DNA from: Arthrobacter sp. B3I9
GTDB lineage: Bacteria; Actinomycetota; Actinomycetes; Actinomycetales; Micrococcaceae
Direction: 5' to 3'
Assembly (NCBI RefSeq): GCF_030816935.1
Contig: NZ_JAUSYO010000001.1
Location: 2,914,001-2,978,000 of the forward strand
Length of the DNA stretch: 64,000 nucleotides
The notes under the pieces were generated by a model, which saw only the letters and a list, made by a program, of their open reading frames with translations, was not told the DNA's origin and did not search any database. Made by a program: the position numbers and the translations under genes. Of this stretch, positions 52,773-62,482 are shown in pieces. Numbering within the stretch: the stretch's first letter is position 1; each line of letters starts with the position of its first letter.

Positions 52773-53642
52773 ATGCCCGAGCTTCCTGAAGTGGCGGCCC
52801 TGGCGGACTTTCTTGATGAACACCTGCGTGGAACCGTCGTAACAAAGATACAAATCGCCTCCTTCGCAGTGCTTAAGACCGCTGATCCCCCGTTCTCGGA
52901 GCTCGAGGGCCGGACCGTGACCGGGGTCCAACGCTTCGGCAAGTTCATCAGCATGGAGGCCGACGGGCTGTTTTTTGTCTTCCACCTGGCGCGGGCCGGC
53001 TGGGTCCGCTTCACCGACACACCGACCGAGATCCAGCTGAAAATGGGCAAGGGCCCCCTGGCGGCGCGGCTGCTCTTCACCGGCGCGTCCGGCCTGCTCG
53101 GCCTGGACCTGACAGAGGCCGGCACGAAAAAGGGCCTGGCGGTCTACGTGGTCCGGGATCCCCACGACGTCCCCGGAATCGCCACGCTCGGACCGGACCC
53201 GTTCGCCCCCGGGTTCGACGTCCATACCTTTGCGGAGATTCTAGGTTCCAGCTCGCAGCAAGTGAAGGGCCTGCTCCGGAGCCAGGCCGTGATAGCGGGC
53301 ATCGGGAACGCGTACAGCGACGAGATCCTGCACGCAGCCAGGACGTCACCCTTCGCAATCGCCAAGTCGCTGGACCGGGACGCCGTCCAGGTTCTGTACG
53401 ACGCCATCCACAGCATCCTGGGAACGGCGTTGACGGAAGCGCAGGGGAAGCCGCCGTCGCAGCTCAAAGACACCAAACGCAACCACATGCGCGTCCATGC
53501 CCGGACCGGCGAAGCGTGCCCGGTGTGCGGTGACACGGTCCGTGAGGTTTCCTTCGCCGACACAGCGCTGCAATACTGTCCGACCTGCCAGACGAAGGGG
53601 AAGATCCTGGCCGACCGCCGGACCTCACGGTTCCTGAAGTAG
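52773..53642 (+). CDS. Fpg/Nei-family DNA glycosylase
   Basis: A 289-residue base-excision enzyme with DNA glycosylase/AP-lyase fold. The mature N-terminus after Met is PELPEV, so Pro1 is the Schiff-base nucleophile and Glu2 the acid. The helix-two-turn-helix has the KGLLRSQAVIAGIGNAYSDEIL block (near 168-189), and the C-terminal zinc finger has CPVCGDTV and YCPTCQTKG. The internal loops do not clearly separate 8-oxoguanine (Fpg) from oxidised-pyrimidine (Nei) activity, so no symbol is given. It is followed at once by the foreign segment at 53700. Confidence 0.93.
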   Translation: MPELPEVAALADFLDEHLRGTVVTKIQIASFAVLKTADPPFSELEGRTVTGVQRFGKFISMEADGLFFVFHLARAGWVRFTDTPTEIQLKMGKGPLAARLLFTGASGLLGLDLTEAGTKKGLAVYVVRDPHDVPGIATLGPDPFAPGFDVHTFAEILGSSSQQVKGLLRSQAVIAGIGNAYSDEILHAARTSPFAIAKSLDRDAVQVLYDAIHSILGTALTEAQGKPPSQLKDTKRNHMRVHARTGEACPVCGDTVREVSFADTALQYCPTCQTKGKILADRRTSRFLK

Positions 53643-53689
53643 CGCGCTTCAACGGCCCCGGGTCTTGCGGCGCCGGCGTCAGGGGGCCG

Positions 53690-55934
53690 CCTGCCCCCGC
53701 TGCAGCGGTTTCACCTCTACCGCTTCGAAATGAGGATTCGGCCAGCAGGTGGATACCCGTCGCCGTTTCCAGCGTGGCGCCGCAACTGGCGGCGAGGGCG
53801 ACAGATTCCTTAAGTTGCCGGCTGGCAGATTGGAAGTTGCCAGATTTGAGCGACTCATAGCCCAGGCTGAGGAGGGCACGGCCTGTGCAGCGCTGGTCAC
53901 CAATAAGCTTGAAGTCTTTGAGCAATTGATCAAGGCGCGCGCCGTGGACGGTCTTCGGTTTCTGGAATTGGTCCAGTCGGATCCGGAAGAGTTCGGCATG
54001 GAGCTGCTCGTGCCGGTTTCCCGTCCTATGGGCCAGACGTTCGGCCTCGCGCAGCCACTGGCGTGCCTCATGGGTTCGCTGGCCTGTGCAGATGGTGTGG
54101 TTCGCCATCTGGTTTAGGCAGTTCGCCTCTTTCACGTAGTCCCCGAGGCTTCGAAACGCCTTGGCGCTGTTCGTTAGTAATTCGACAGCAATATCGGTGT
54201 CGGGCTCTGCGTATCCCAGGGATTCCAAGACCAGTGCGCCGTGCCACTCGTCGCCCAATCGATGAAACAGTTGGTCCGCCTTGAGTAGATGTTCGGTTGC
54301 AGACGCCGGGTCTGCACGTTTCAGGGCCCATCCCAGCGCCCATTCGGCCTGCGCGGTGCTGCTCCTGTCACCTAGTTCAGCGGCCAGTGAGTGAGCCCTT
54401 TGGGCATGCATGAGGGTTTGTTCTGAGTCCTGGTAATCGAACAGAACCGTCGCTGCAATTTCTGCCCTAACCCCAAGGATTCCTTGTGGAAGTGGGCGCG
54501 TGAGGAGGACTTTCAGCCAGTCGAAGAGTTCGCCCTTTGCCCCGAGAATTTCCCAGCCCGTTCCGATACCCGCGAGAAACTCCCACGCCAGCTCATCACT
54601 GCCGTTTTTCAGGGCCCAGCCCATGCAGGAGCGCACGTCGATCCAATGCTCGTTGTACCACCTGAGCGCGTAGATCTGGTCTGTGCCCTGCAGATCCTGC
54701 AACATTGAGGCGCCGCGGTGAAGGAGTTGTCGGGCGTAGTGTCCCTGGAGGAAGTCGCTTTCCCCTCGTTGCTCCAGTAGCGAGAACGCGAGCCGCCGCA
54801 CGCTGTCGAGCATGCGGTACTCCGTATGTTCGCCATCACGGCGGACCGAAATCAAGGACGCGTCTACAAGGCCGCTTGTGAGCTCAGCCATCTCGGGAGG
54901 CTGCAATGGTGGATAGCAGAGGGTTTCCAGCACTTCGTCATATCCAAAGAGACCGGGGAACACAGAGCACCGTTCGAAAAGCTGCCGCTCCTTCTCGGTG
55001 AGCAGGTCATAGCTCCACTGCAGGGCTTCCCTCAAGGTCTGGTGCCGGCGGGTGATGCTGTGGTCCACCTGTCGTGACGCCGTCAGCTGTTCGTCCAAAA
55101 GCGCAAGAATCTCAGCGGGGGAAAAAGCACGGACCTGCGAGGCTGCACGGTCAACAAACAACCGACCGCACGGGGAGTTCACCAATTGCACCGGGTTCCA
55201 GTCAGCGTCTGGCACTGCAAACGGCATCAGTTCAAATAGCACTTCCCCCGCGATATGTAGCCGAGTGCGGCTCGTAGCCAAAATTCGGAGGCGCTGCGTG
55301 TAACTCAGCAGATCAGCCAGGAGTACGGTGGCGCTTGGCGCAACATGCTCGCAGTTATCCACTATGGCCCAATAGTCCCTTGCAGAAACTGCTTCGCGGA
55401 GCCGAGGCCGCAGCTGTTCTCCCTCGGCGGTCAGACCAAGCGCGTCGGCGAAGACACGCAAAACCTCTTCCCCTGATGCAGCAGTTGCCAGGTCGACGAG
55501 GACTGCTGGTGTGGCCGGGACGAAGCCGCCACTTCCAGGGCAAGCCTTGTCTTCCCGACTCCGGCAGGTCCAACGACCGTGATGAGGCGCTCCCTCACCG
55601 CCAGGTGCAGAAGCTCTGATACTTCTTCACTCCTGCCAATAAACGATGACAATGGCATCGGCAGGGGGCGGGTGGGCGAGGAAACACGCAGCTGTTGCGC
55701 TGCGGCGACAAGCGACGGGCGATCAGTCAAGCCAAGTTTGCGCAGCAGGGCAGATACATGGCTCTCAACCGTGCGTTCTGAAAGATGTAGACCCTCCGCA
55801 ATCTCCCTGTTGCGCAAGCGGTCCCCCACGAGCCAGAAAACCTCCATCTCGCGCTTCGTTACCCCCGCGTCCCGCAACGATCCGCCCCGGATTTCGAATC
55901 CAAGTTGCACGTCCCAACAGTCGCATACGGCCAT
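53690..55934 (-). pseudogene. Broken LuxR-type ATPase regulator
   Basis: A large signal-transduction ATPase regulator that is disrupted. Start ATG at 55934. The first frame (to about 55530) carries an N-terminal LuxR helix-turn-helix (REMEVFWLVGDRLRNREIAEGLHLSERTVESHVSALLRKLGL) and the P-loop GPAGVGKTRLALEV, then runs into nonsense. A second frame continues homologously from about 55530 (VRVFADALGL; VDNCEHV with Walker B; then about 350 residues of TPR-like helices). A single-base deletion near 55521-55535 joins them. The second frame reads through to 53464 only by running antisense to fpg; the recognisable protein ends about 53700. So it has a frameshift and a 3' truncation. Lower GC than neighbours. 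Confidence 0.8.
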
Positions 55935-56095
55935 CCGCTCTGCACAGCCTCCACGGAATATTTTTCAGTAGTAAGCACGGATGTGGCGCGCCTGACTCGG
56001 AGGTGGAATGGACTCAGCACCCCAAAAGACACGCTTTCAACCCACGAACAAAAGGGTGCAGGCTAGCAAGTATTGAAAGTCTTTAGGAGATAGAG

Positions 56096-56674
56096 ATGAC
56101 TATCATCAAGACGGTGCCTCCGGGTGAGGCCTCCGGCGTTACCGCAGCCTTCTACGCCGAGGACATCCGCGACCTCGGCTACGTGGCCAGCCACACGAAA
56201 GTGATGTCTCTGCACCCCGAGGCCTACAAAGCGTGGAACTGCATGGTCGAGGCAGTGGCGGGCCCAATGGACAAACGGCGCTACGAACTGGTTACACTCG
56301 CCGCATCCCTGGGTATCGGCTCGCAGCATTGCAGGCTGGCGCATGGGGCAAGGACACTGAAGTACTTCGACGAAGCAACCCTCATCAGGATTGCTCGCGA
56401 CTACAGGAACGCGGGATTAACCGCCGCGGAAGTGGCAATGATGGAGTTCGCTGAGAAGCTCAGCCGCGACTCCGCATCCATGACCGAACAAGACAGCAGG
56501 AACCTGCAGGCTCTGGGCTTCAGCGATGAGGACATCGTGGAAATCACCCTCGCCGCTGCCATGCGGAACTTCTTCGCCCGTGCCGTGCAGGCACTCGCAG
56601 TTGACGTCGACAGCCCGCCGGCACTCAGCGCGGGTCTCAAGCAAGCCCTGCTTGACCCTCTGACCTGCTACTGA
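56096..56674 (+). CDS. AhpD-like/carboxymuconolactone decarboxylase-family protein
   Basis: A 192-residue member of the AhpD/CMD fold family (peroxidase-related). The core is MDKRRYELVTLAASLGIGSQHCRLAHG (residues about 60-86). The classical EX11CXXCX3H redox motif here reads E, eleven residues, S-Q-H-C, three residues, H. The peroxidatic cysteine and histidine remain, but the first cysteine is Ser, so normal disulfide chemistry is doubtful. The C-terminal EITLAAAMRNFFARAVQALAVD helix is family-like. AGGAG precedes the ATG. It is divergent from the broken LuxR gene with 161 bp between them and may have been its target. Confidence 0.85.
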   Translation: MTIIKTVPPGEASGVTAAFYAEDIRDLGYVASHTKVMSLHPEAYKAWNCMVEAVAGPMDKRRYELVTLAASLGIGSQHCRLAHGARTLKYFDEATLIRIARDYRNAGLTAAEVAMMEFAEKLSRDSASMTEQDSRNLQALGFSDEDIVEITLAAAMRNFFARAVQALAVDVDSPPALSAGLKQALLDPLTCY

Positions 56675-56731
56675 TCGACCGAACGGACACGCCCGAACAA
56701 TCGTGGCTACATTCGACGTGCTAAGCAGAAA

Positions 56732-56763
56732 AGGCCGTCTCCGGATTTCTCCGGAAACGGCCT
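56732..56763 (-). terminator. Terminator downstream of tRNA-Pro
   Basis: Arms at 56732-56744 and 56751-56763 form a 13-bp stem (one G-U pair on the minus strand) with a six-base loop and TTTTCTG after it in the minus direction. It may also stop transcription from the AhpD-like gene. Confidence 0.75.
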
Positions 56764-56780
56764 CTTACCTGCTGCTATTT

Positions 56781-56857
<77 letters not shown>

Positions 56858-57006
56858 TTAGTTCCGCCGTTCTCCGCATCGATTGCATCCCCTGTATGCC
56901 AGGAGTTTCATCTCTGCAGTCCGGCCGAACCACCTCCAAAAGCTTACACGATACGGGAGGGTGCCTGTGACATTTTCAAAGCGTTACCGCCCCTGGTGTG
57001 TCGGAA

Positions 57007-58557
57007 TTAACGCTTCTTGCCGCGCTTTTCGCGGACGCGCATGTTGACCTCGATCGGAGTGCCCTCGAAACCGAAGGTCTCACGGAGCCGGCGCGTGATG
57101 AAGCGGCGGTAGCCTGGATCCAGGAACCCGGTGGTGAACAGCACGAACTTCGGCGGCCGGCTGGAGGCCTGGGTGCCGAAAAGGATGCGGGGCTGCTTGC
57201 CGCCGCGGACCGGGTGCGGGTGCGCCGCGACCAGTTCGCCCAGGAATGCGTTGAGGCGCCCGGTGGGGATGCGCTTGTCCCAGCTTTCCAGGGCGGTGTC
57301 CAGGGCCGGAACCAGCCTGTCCTTGTGCCAGCCTGTGAGCGCCGAGATGTTGACCCGCGGCGCCCACGCCACGTGGGCCAGGTCCCGCTCAATCTCTCGT
57401 TCGAGGTAGATCCGGCGTTCCTCGTCCAGCAGGTCCCACTTGTTGAACGCGAGGACCAGTGCGCGGCCCGATTCGATGGCCAGCTGCAGGATGCGGACGT
57501 CCTGTTCGCTGAGCACTTCGTCCACGGCCAGCAGCACGACGGCGACCTCGGCCTTTTCGAGTGCGCTCTGGGTGCGCAGCGAGGCGTAGAAATCCGCGCC
57601 CTGGGCCATGTGCTGGCGGCGGCGGATGCCGGCAGTGTCCACGAAGCGCCAGGTGCGGCCGCCGAGTTCGACGAACTCGTCCACCGGGTCCCGGGTGGTG
57701 CCGGCGGTATTGTCCACCACCACCCGCTCGGAGCCGGCCAGCTTGTTCAGCAGCGAAGACTTTCCGACGTTGGGCCGGCCGATCAACGCGATGCGCCGCG
57801 GTCCGCCGGACCGCTCCAGCCCCTCGATCGTCGAGAACTCGGGCAGCGTGTCCATGACGTGGTCGAGCAGGTCGGCAACGCCGCGGCCGTGAAGCGCGGA
57901 CACGGGGTACGGTTCCCCGAAGCCAAGGCCCCAGAGCGTGGCCGAGTCAGCCTCCTGCGCGAAGTCGTCCACCTTGTTGGCCACCATGATGACGGGCTTC
58001 TTGGACTTACGCAGCATCTTCACGACGCTTTCGTCGGTGGCCGTTGCGCCCACGGCGGAGTCGACGACGAACAGCACGGCGTCCGCGAGTTCCACTGCCA
58101 TCTCGGCCTGTTCGGCCACGCGTGCGTGGATACCGCGGGCATCGTGCTCCCAGCCGCCGGTGTCGACCACCGTGAAGTTGCGGCCGTTCCAGTGGGCGGA
58201 GTACATGACCCGGTCGCGCGTGACACCGGGGGTGTCTTCCACGACCGCTTCGCGGCGGCCGAGGATCCGGTTGACCAGGGTGGACTTGCCCACGTTCGGG
58301 CGCCCGATGATGGCCAGGACGGGATCCAGCTTGAGCGGACCTTCGAAGTCCTCGTCGTCGTAGCGGCCGCTCAGGAGGGCGGCGTCTTCCTCGTCAAGTT
58401 CGTAGTCGTCCAGCCCGGCCCGAAGGGAAGCTGCGCGGAGTTCCGCTTCCTCATCATCCAAGGCGGCAAGGTGCTCAGCCACCTGGTCCGTGCCGGTGGG
58501 CGTGTATTCGTCTTCGCCGGCGCCGAAGTTGCCGGAGGTTTGAGTCGTATCGCTCAT
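57007..58557 (-). CDS. der: Ribosome-assembly GTPase Der (EngA)
   Basis: Tandem-G-domain GTPase needed for 50S maturation, 516 residues. G1 loops are [18 protein letters not shown] (near 85-102) and [18 protein letters not shown] (near 258). G3/G4 motifs are DTGGWE, NKVDD, DTAGIRR and NKWDLLDE. The C-terminal KH-like domain ends with a Lys/Arg-rich tail. The N-terminal about 70 residues are an acidic extension common in actinobacteria. ATG overlaps the acyltransferase stop as ATGA. Confidence 0.97.
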   Translation of the reverse strand: MSDTTQTSGNFGAGEDEYTPTGTDQVAEHLAALDDEEAELRAASLRAGLDDYELDEEDAALLSGRYDDEDFEGPLKLDPVLAIIGRPNVGKSTLVNRILGRREAVVEDTPGVTRDRVMYSAHWNGRNFTVVDTGGWEHDARGIHARVAEQAEMAVELADAVLFVVDSAVGATATDESVVKMLRKSKKPVIMVANKVDDFAQEADSATLWGLGFGEPYPVSALHGRGVADLLDHVMDTLPEFSTIEGLERSGGPRRIALIGRPNVGKSSLLNKLAGSERVVVDNTAGTTRDPVDEFVELGGRTWRFVDTAGIRRRQHMAQGADFYASLRTQSALEKAEVAVVLLAVDEVLSEQDVRILQLAIESGRALVLAFNKWDLLDEERRIYLEREIERDLAHVAWAPRVNISALTGWHKDRLVPALDTALESWDKRIPTGRLNAFLGELVAAHPHPVRGGKQPRILFGTQASSRPPKFVLFTTGFLDPGYRRFITRRLRETFGFEGTPIEVNMRVREKRGKKR

Positions 58558-59291
58558 TGCACATTCCTTAGGTGGTGATCTGCCGGCGTCCCGGCTACTT
58601 CTTTATGACGTTCTTGCGGGATGTCCGCGTCGGGCAGGGGCTGCCCGCTGCCGGCGATTGCTTCCTGGACATGGCGGGCCAGCGCGGCACGGATTTCGGT
58701 TCCCGCCCTGTCCATTGAAACACGGCCGGTCTCGCCCGGCCGGCGGCAGACGTTCAGGGCACCGCCGAAGCTGACATGCAGCCGGCGGCGCGGGCCGGGT
58801 ACCGCATCCAGGTGCTCGCCGCTGATCCGTGTGCCGAGGATGGCGACGGGAACCACGGTGGCGCCGGAGTTCAGTGCCAGCCAGGCAACTCCGTTGTTGA
58901 TGGCAGAAGCTTCGCCGCTCCCCCGCGCTCCTTCCGGAAGGATGCCAACGCAACGGCCGGCCTCGAGCACCCGCCGGGCTTTATGCAGGGCGGCGCGGTC
59001 ACCGGCCCGGTCAACCGGCAGTTGGCCCGCGGCAGTAAGCACCCGGCCCAGGAGGCCGCTGAAAAGTTCCTTTTTAACCAGGATGTGCATGGGCCGCGGT
59101 GCGGCGCCGAACATGACCGGGCCGTCCAGGAAGCTGATGTGGTTCCCGGCGAAGATCACCGGGCCCGACGCCGGGACGTTCGCCCGGCCCGTCACCGAAG
59201 TCCGGTAGACGACGTGGTCCAGGAGCCAGCCTACGGGCCTGCTCCAGACGGTCGTCCACCGTCCCGGCAGTGCCGGTTCCGGCTCAGTCAA
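58554..59291 (-). CDS. PlsC-family acyltransferase, second copy
   Basis: A 1-acylglycerol-3-phosphate acyltransferase-like protein of about 245 residues. The catalytic [10 protein letters not shown] (NHxxxxD) lies near residue 49 and the substrate-binding [14 protein letters not shown] near 119, followed by VVPVAILGT. The TTG at 59291 overlaps the end of cmk by eight bases and is preferred; an ATG at 59339 would lie well inside cmk. The cmk-plsC-der order is frequent in actinobacteria. It differs in sequence from the copy at 38399-39139. Confidence 0.88.
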   Translation of the reverse strand: MTEPEPALPGRWTTVWSRPVGWLLDHVVYRTSVTGRANVPASGPVIFAGNHISFLDGPVMFGAAPRPMHILVKKELFSGLLGRVLTAAGQLPVDRAGDRAALHKARRVLEAGRCVGILPEGARGSGEASAINNGVAWLALNSGATVVPVAILGTRISGEHLDAVPGPRRRLHVSFGGALNVCRRPGETGRVSMDRAGTEIRAALARHVQEAIAGSGQPLPDADIPQERHKEVAGTPADHHLRNVQ

Positions 59292-60009
59292 GGCTGATCT
59301 TGTGGTTGACCACGCGGTCCACGATGCCGAGGGCGGCATCGACCGTCTGTTGGAAGTCCAGGTCGGAGGAGTCCAGGGTCACGACACCGTCGGCGGCCTG
59401 GGTGAAGTTCACCACCGTGGAGTCCTTTGCGTCGCGCTGGGTCACCTGGGCGGCGAGCTGCTCGGCGTTCTGGCTGCCGCCCAGCTGGATTCCCCGGCGG
59501 CGCAGGCGCGCCTCCTCGGACGCCGTGAGCAGCATCCGTACTTCCGCGTGAGGCGCGACGACGGTAGTGATGTCCCGCCCCTCGACCACCATGCGGCGGT
59601 GGTGCAGTTCGATCATCTCGCGCTGGCGGCGGATCAGTTCGGTGCGGGCGCCAAGGGTGGTGGCGACGGCGCTGACGGCCGCGGAGATCGCGGGCTCCCG
59701 GATGGCGAGGGTGATGTCGACGCCGCCGACGCGCACGTACTCGTCCTGCGGGCTGGTGCTGACCTCCAGCGGAAGGTTCTCCGCCGCGGCTTCCACTGCG
59801 CCGGCGTCTTCCAGGTCAGTGCCGGTATCCAGGCAGAACCAGGTCAGGGCACGGTACATGGCGCCGGTGTCGAGGTAGGCAAGACGGAGCCGCCGCGCGA
59901 CTTCCTTGCTGACGCTGGACTTGCCCGATCCGGACGGCCCGTCGATCGCCACGACGAGGCTTTTTCCGGGGCGGACAACGTCCATGGTTTCTATGATTTC
60001 CTGTGTCAT
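59284..60009 (-). CDS. cmk: Cytidylate kinase
   Basis: Phosphorylates CMP and dCMP with ATP. The 241-residue product has the P-loop VAIDGPSGSGKSSVSKEVARRL (near 19-40, in blocks), DTGAMYRALTWFCLD, the CMP-binding insertion, and the C-terminal RDAKDSTVVNFTQAADGVVTLDSSDL lid and domain. The ATG at 60009 shares its A with the tyrA stop (TAATG), and an earlier ATG at 60027 was rejected. Part of the tyrA-cmk-plsC-der operon. Confidence 0.95.
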   Translation of the reverse strand: MTQEIIETMDVVRPGKSLVVAIDGPSGSGKSSVSKEVARRLRLAYLDTGAMYRALTWFCLDTGTDLEDAGAVEAAAENLPLEVSTSPQDEYVRVGGVDITLAIREPAISAAVSAVATTLGARTELIRRQREMIELHHRRMVVEGRDITTVVAPHAEVRMLLTASEEARLRRRGIQLGGSQNAEQLAAQVTQRDAKDSTVVNFTQAADGVVTLDSSDLDFQQTVDAALGIVDRVVNHKISLD

Positions 60010-61118
60010 TACTGGAGTACCCGCCATCCGCGGTCGTTGAGGGCTTCGATGAGGAGGTCATGCTTGTTGGGCAGCACGGAAATTTCCACCATACCCACGT
60101 TTTGTCCCGACGAGTGGTCCAGCCGGAGGTCTTCGAGGTTGACGCCGATCTCACCGATCTCGGTGAGGAGCCGCGCGATCTGGCCCGGGGTGTCATCCAC
60201 CAGGACCGTGAGCCAGGAGTAGGCCTGCGGCGGTCCGCCGTGCTTGCCCGGGATCCGCGACTGTCCGGCGTTCCCTTCGCTGATCAGCTGGGCCAGGTCC
60301 AGCCGGGCGCCGGGAGCGGTGGGATGCTCCAGCGTTCCGATGAGGCGGTTGAGGTCTTCGCGGACACCGTGCAGGATCCCGACGAGTTTGTCCGCGTTCG
60401 CACCGAGGATCTGGACCCAGAGGGTGGGGTCGCTGGCAGCAATGCGGGTCACGTCCCGCAGGCCGTTCCCGGAAAGGGACAGCGCGTGCAGGGGCGTGCC
60501 TTGGAGCCGGCTGGCGACGAGCGAGGACATGATCTGCGGCAGATGGGAAACCAGCGCCACCGCCTCGTCGTGTTCTTCCGCGGAGAACTCGGACACGACG
60601 GCGCCAAGGTCCGTGGCGAGGGCGCGCGCAGCCTGCACCGCGGCGGGCGAGGTTTCCGCCGTCGGACACAGCACCCAGGGCATTGACGTAAACAGTTCTC
60701 CCCGGGCGGCCACGGGGCCGGACTTCTCCCGTCCTGCCATGGGGTGGGTGCCCACGTAACGGCTGAGGTCAGCCCCCCGGTCGCGGAGGTCGGCCTGGAT
60801 GCCGGCCTTGACGCTGGCGATGTCGACGACGGCCGCGTCCGGGTAGTCCTTCAGGGCCTGGGCAACCACGTCCGCAGTGACGTCCGGCGGAGCGGCAACC
60901 ACGACGAGCTCAGGCCGCTCCGCGTCCAGGCGCGCCAACGGCAGGCCTGCGCCGATGTCGACGGCGACGGCCTGGTTAGTGGGTGAGGGGTCGGAGAGGA
61001 ACACGGACACGCCGCGGCCCCGGAGGCCGAGCCCGATGCTGGTGCCGAGGAGCCCGGTTCCAAGGACCACGACCGGGCCATTGAGGTGGCCGCGGCCGTG
61101 GGTGCGGAAGGCGGACAT
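60009..61118 (-). CDS. tyrA: Prephenate dehydrogenase with ACT domain
   Basis: Oxidative decarboxylation of prephenate to 4-hydroxyphenylpyruvate in tyrosine synthesis. The 369-residue product has the NAD-binding VVLGTGLLGTSIGLGLRGRG (near 17), the catalytic-region GTHPMAGREKSG (near 123), the helical dimer domain with SLVASRLQGTPLHALSLSGNGLRD, and a C-terminal ACT regulatory domain (LTVLVDDTPGQIARLLTEIG, near 302), suggesting feedback by tyrosine. It lies three bases from rluB and one base from cmk. Confidence 0.95.
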   Translation of the reverse strand: MSAFRTHGRGHLNGPVVVLGTGLLGTSIGLGLRGRGVSVFLSDPSPTNQAVAVDIGAGLPLARLDAERPELVVVAAPPDVTADVVAQALKDYPDAAVVDIASVKAGIQADLRDRGADLSRYVGTHPMAGREKSGPVAARGELFTSMPWVLCPTAETSPAAVQAARALATDLGAVVSEFSAEEHDEAVALVSHLPQIMSSLVASRLQGTPLHALSLSGNGLRDVTRIAASDPTLWVQILGANADKLVGILHGVREDLNRLIGTLEHPTAPGARLDLAQLISEGNAGQSRIPGKHGGPPQAYSWLTVLVDDTPGQIARLLTEIGEIGVNLEDLRLDHSSGQNVGMVEISVLPNKHDLLIEALNDRGWRVLQ

Positions 61119-61121
61119 GCC

Positions 61122-62372
61122 TTACAGCCCTACGGATGCCAGCAGGTGACCGACTTCCTGCTTACCCAGGTTGCGGATGCTTCCCTGGCGCTGGTCGCCC
61201 AGGCCGATGGGCCCGACCTTGACCCGGACCAGGCGCAGAACCGGGAAGCCGACAGCGTCAAAGAGGCGCCGGACAATCCGGTTCTTGCCGGAGTGCAGGA
61301 CAACCTCGATCAGCACATGGCCCGGAGTCGAGTCAACGAGCCGGAAGGAGTCAACCGAGGCAATGCCGTCCTCAAGTTCAACGCCGGCCTTGAGCTCGGC
61401 ACCGATGCCCTGCGGGAACGGCCCGCGGACCTGCACGAGGTAGGTCTTGGGCACTTCGTAGGACGGGTGCGTCAGCCGGTTGGCGAGTTCGCCGTCGTTC
61501 GTCAGCAGCAGCAGGCCCTCGGTGGCGACGTCGAGCCGGCCCACGTGGAAGAGCCGTTCACCGTGGTACTTGCGGACAAAGTCGCTGATGCAGGGGCGGC
61601 CCTCCGGGTCTTCCATGGTGGAAACGACACCCTTGGGCTTGTTGAAGACCATGTAGACCATGTTTTCGTCCAGCTGGATGCGGAGGCCGTCAACGTGGAT
61701 CACGGCGGTCTTCGGGTCCACGCGGACGCCGAGCTCCGTGACCACCTGGCCGTCGACCTCTACGCGGCCTTCGGCGATCATTTCCTCGCAAACGCGGCGC
61801 GAGGCCACGCCGGCCGAAGCCATGACTTTCTGCAAGCGGACGCCGTCCTGGTCGTGCAGCTCCGACTGGGGCACCTCGGCGCGGGGTCCGCGCTTGCGGG
61901 CCGGACGCCGTACGGGGCCCAGGTTCTGGCCGAAGCGTTCCCCACCGAAGGCGCGGGCGCCGGCGGGCTTGGGTGCGCCGCTGCGTGGCTTGGGCTTGAG
62001 CGCTCCCGGGGTGCCGGGATCCTTGCCGAAGCCGGGCTTGCGGGCGCCGGGCTTGCGGCCGGCAGCCTTGCCCGAGAAGCCGGCGGGCTTCCGGTCGCCC
62101 GAAGCAGGGCGGTCAGCGGGCGCACCGCCGGGACCCTGCAGGTCGGGATCGATGAAGGCCTGTTCGCGGGGCTTCGGATGCTTGAAGGGGCGGTCTCCCC
62201 CGCCCTTGAAACCGGCTCCCCCGCCGCGGCCCGCGCCGCCCTGGGGATTGCGTCCGGCACCGCTCTTGCCGGCACCGCTCTTTCCAGCGCTGCTCTTTCC
62301 GGCGCTGCTCTGTCCGGCACTGTTGCGTCCCGAACCGTTACGTGGTGAACCCTGGCGTCCCGCCTGTGTCAT
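61122..62372 (-). CDS. rluB: 23S rRNA pseudouridine synthase, RluB-type
   Basis: A RsuA/RluB-family pseudouridine synthase, 416 residues. An unusual low-complexity N-terminus (about 1-170) is rich in Gly, Lys, Arg, Ser and Pro and includes a run of SAGKS pentapeptides. It is followed by an S4 domain (VRLQKVMASAGVASRRVCEEMI, near 180) and the catalytic domain with HVGRLDVATEGLLLLTND (active-site Asp) and GKNRIVRRLFDAVGFPVLRLVR. The extension may bind RNA or ribosomes nonspecifically. It follows scpB at 110 bp and precedes tyrA at 3 bp. Confidence 0.94.
   Translation of the reverse strand: MTQAGRQGSPRNGSGRNSAGQSSAGKSSAGKSGAGKSGAGRNPQGGAGRGGGAGFKGGGDRPFKHPKPREQAFIDPDLQGPGGAPADRPASGDRKPAGFSGKAAGRKPGARKPGFGKDPGTPGALKPKPRSGAPKPAGARAFGGERFGQNLGPVRRPARKRGPRAEVPQSELHDQDGVRLQKVMASAGVASRRVCEEMIAEGRVEVDGQVVTELGVRVDPKTAVIHVDGLRIQLDENMVYMVFNKPKGVVSTMEDPEGRPCISDFVRKYHGERLFHVGRLDVATEGLLLLTNDGELANRLTHPSYEVPKTYLVQVRGPFPQGIGAELKAGVELEDGIASVDSFRLVDSTPGHVLIEVVLHSGKNRIVRRLFDAVGFPVLRLVRVKVGPIGLGDQRQGSIRNLGKQEVGHLLASVGL
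62254..62328 (-). repeat. 15-bp tandem repeat, five units, in the rluB N-terminus
   Basis: Units at 62254, 62269, 62284, 62299 and 62314, each close to CCGGCACCGCTCTTK. They encode the SAGKS/SAGQS repeats of the basic N-terminal extension. This is the longest 15-bp array in the window. Confidence 0.85.
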
Positions 62373-62482
62373 GACCCGTCCTTCGTTATGTTGACCGGTG
62401 CGGCTTGTCTCCCGACAAGGCCGGCCGGCTCGGGCAAATGCTTCTGCCCTGCTGGATACTCGTGCGCAGGCAGTGTTCCTGC

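Noticed and set aside
53464..53689. C-terminal 75 residues of the LuxR-type frame
   Set aside because: This part runs antisense into the fpg gene and loses TPR-like character; it appears to be read-through past a truncation junction.
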